Source: Acidobacteriota bacterium (lineage in GTDB: Bacteria; Acidobacteriota; Terriglobia; Terriglobales; Acidobacteriaceae). From it: a stretch of 6,470 nucleotides of DNA. Below, in pieces: positions 5,064 to 6,470 of the stretch. The stretch spans positions 1 through 6,470 of the forward strand of contig JAKAAZ010000201.1 of assembly GCA_021802085.1 (NCBI GenBank), written 5' to 3'. The notes below the pieces were generated by a model. The model did no database searches. It worked only from the letters and a program-made list of their open reading frames with translations, and was not told the origin of the DNA. Position 1 is the first letter of the stretch; each line of letters starts with the position of its first letter. The position numbers and the translations under genes are program-made.

Positions 5064-6470
5064 TTGGCTGAAACGATCTATGACGTCGCCATCATCGGCG
5101 GCGGTCCGGCGGGTTACACGGCGGCGATTCGCGCTGGGCAGCATGGCCTGAAAGTCGCGCTGATTGAAAAAGAGAGCAAGTTGGGCGGGACCTGCCTGCA
5201 CTGGGGCTGCATTCCGACCAAGTCCCTGCTGTTCAACGCGGAAGTGTACGACCACCTGAAGCACGCGGTGGAGTATGGTATCGAGGGGCTGGGCGAGGGC
5301 AAGCTGAACTGGGGCACCATCCAAAAGCGTAAGCAGGCCATCATCGACAAACATGCCAAGGGCCTGGTGTTCCTGATGAAGAAGAACAAGGTCAACGTGT
5401 TCGAAGGTCATGGACGGCTGACCGGGCCGGCCAAGGACGGCGTGCATTCGGTCGAGGTGTATACGGAGGGCGGCGGCGGCGCGGATGGCGAGCGCAGCTT
5501 TGTGAAGGCGAAGAATGTGATTCTGGCGACGGGTTCGGATGCGAAGATGCTGCCGGGGTTGGAGCCGGACAGCCGCGTGCTGACGAACATGGAGATTCTG
5601 TCGCTGAAAGAGATTCCCAAGTCCATGGTGGTGATTGGCGCGGGCGCGGTGGGCGTGGAATTTGGATCGATCTTCAAGAGTTTTGGCGCGGAGATCACGA
5701 TCATCGAATTTCTGCCGCGTCTGGTGCCGAATGAAGATGAAGACGTCAGCAAGGAGCTGGCGCGTGCCTTCCGCAAGCGCGGGATCGAATCGTTCGCCGG
5801 CACGAAGTTCGAGAAGCTGGAGAAGACCAAGAATGGCGTGAAGGTGACGGCGACCGGCTCCGACGGCAAGCAGATGGTGAAGGAAGCGGAGAAGGTGCTG
5901 GTAGCCGTTGGGCGCGCGCCGCGCACGGAGAATGTCGGGCTGGAGAAGACAAGCATCCAGCCGGATCGCGGATTCATCACGGTCAACGAGTGGATGCAAA
6001 CGACGGAGCCGGGCGTGTACGCGATTGGCGACATTGTCGCCGGACTGCCGCAGTTGGCGCATGTCGGCGCGATGTGCGGCATGGTGGTCGCTGCGAAGAT
6101 CGCCGGAAAATATGCGCGTCCCGTACGGCGCGATCGCGTTCCGGCATGCACGTATTGCGAGCCGCAGATTGGCAGCGTGGGCCTGACCGAAGCCGCGGCC
6201 AAGGAAAAGGGCTTGCAGGTGAAGGTGGGCAAATTTCCGTTCACCGCCAATTCGAAGGCGTCGATTGTGGATTCGCACGATGGCTTTGTGAAGATCGTGG
6301 CCGATGCGAAATATGGCGAAATTCTTGGCGTGCACATCATCGGCCCGCAGGCGACGGAGTTGATTGCCGAAGCGGTGACGGCGATCGAACTGGAAGCGAC
6401 GGTCGAGGAGATGATGTTTACAATCCATGCGCATCCAACGCTGGCCGAGGCCGTGCTGGACGGTTTTGGC
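5064..6470 (+). CDS. lpdA: Dihydrolipoamide dehydrogenase (E3), 3' end cut by the window
   Basis: FAD- and NAD-dependent E3 subunit that reoxidises lipoamide in the pyruvate, 2-oxoglutarate and branched-chain dehydrogenase complexes or the glycine cleavage system. 469 codons are present with no stop. The order is complete: FAD site GGGPAGYTAAIRAG (12-25), redox disulfide in GGTCLHWGCIPTKS (Cys44, Cys49), ATGS (155-158), NAD-binding GAGAVGVEFGS (192-202), a second FAD-contacting YAIGD segment, and the dimerisation domain with HAHPTLAE (catalytic pair His457 and Glu462). Usual length is 465-480, so only a few residues are missing. The start is TTG at 5064: GGAG at 5053-5056 lies seven bases upstream, MAETIYDV is a normal N-terminus, and the nearby ATGs at 5041 and 5080 are out of frame. 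A glycine-rich insertion (about 135-142) sits in the FAD domain. No E1 or E2 gene is in view. The neighbouring SnoaL-like gene appears unrelated. Confidence 0.95.
   Translation, partial: MAETIYDVAIIGGGPAGYTAAIRAGQHGLKVALIEKESKLGGTCLHWGCIPTKSLLFNAEVYDHLKHAVEYGIEGLGEGKLNWGTIQKRKQAIIDKHAKGLVFLMKKNKVNVFEGHGRLTGPAKDGVHSVEVYTEGGGGADGERSFVKAKNVILATGSDAKMLPGLEPDSRVLTNMEILSLKEIPKSMVVIGAGAVGVEFGSIFKSFGAEITIIEFLPRLVPNEDEDVSKELARAFRKRGIESFAGTKFEKLEKTKNGVKVTATGSDGKQMVKEAEKVLVAVGRAPRTENVGLEKTSIQPDRGFITVNEWMQTTEPGVYAIGDIVAGLPQLAHVGAMCGMVVAAKIAGKYARPVRRDRVPACTYCEPQIGSVGLTEAAAKEKGLQVKVGKFPFTANSKASIVDSHDGFVKIVADAKYGEILGVHIIGPQATELIAEAVTAIELEATVEEMMFTIHAHPTLAEAVLDGFG

Noticed and set aside
4950..6434. 494-codon antisense reading frame opposite lpdA
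   Set aside because: The sense strand encodes a complete, motif-perfect dihydrolipoamide dehydrogenase. The antisense translation is rich in Arg, His and Leu with no domain or plausible Shine-Dalgarno, typical of the mirror frame of a G+C-rich gene.
1..6470. CRISPR arrays, tRNA/rRNA genes, insertion sequences or phage genes
   Set aside because: No regularly spaced repeats, cloverleaf, transposase or structural-protein signatures were found by reading both strands.

Overview
The window looks like part of a chromosome from a moderately G+C-rich bacterium. The best guess is an Acidobacteriota (Terriglobia-like) member, because a GluP-type sugar MFS pair and this style of dihydrolipoamide dehydrogenase (N-terminus AETIYDVAIIGGGPAGYTAA, interface segment LAHVGAMCGM) fit that group. 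This is inference from remembered family patterns; no search was run. All recognisable genes lie on the + strand. The antisense reading frames, including a 494-codon one, are shadows of the real genes.

Layout: (1) 1-123, the last 40 codons of an unidentified gene, followed by a candidate two-part terminator hairpin ending in T5 (155-208). (2) 294-1586 and 1716-3038, two tandem FucP/GluP-family sugar permeases that are paralogues by duplication, and the duplicated unit includes the Shine-Dalgarno leader. (3) 3079-3405, a HigA-type XRE-family antitoxin with no HigB toxin beside it. (4) 3444-4376, a CPBP (Rce1/CAAX-like, 'Abi') membrane protease with its full motif set. (5) 4435-4851, a small SnoaL-like protein. 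(6) a 212-base gap carrying an imperfect direct repeat with a 40-base period. (7) 5064-6470, lpdA, dihydrolipoamide dehydrogenase, read from a TTG start and cut by the window edge after 469 codons, probably only a few residues short of its end.

The permease pair is probably for hexose or deoxyhexose uptake. The next three genes follow at short spacing (40, 38 and 58 bases) and could be read with the second permease, but nothing links their functions. lpdA has its own long upstream region and serves central 2-oxoacid metabolism. I see no phage, transposon, CRISPR, tRNA or rRNA signal. The points most worth a second look are: both permeases carry Asn and Gln where E. coli FucP has its protonatable Asp46 and Glu135; a six-codon reading frame overlaps the first permease's start through ATGA; the 40-base-period repeat lies upstream of lpdA; and the HigA is solitary next to a CPBP protease. 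I found no convincing new multi-gene system.
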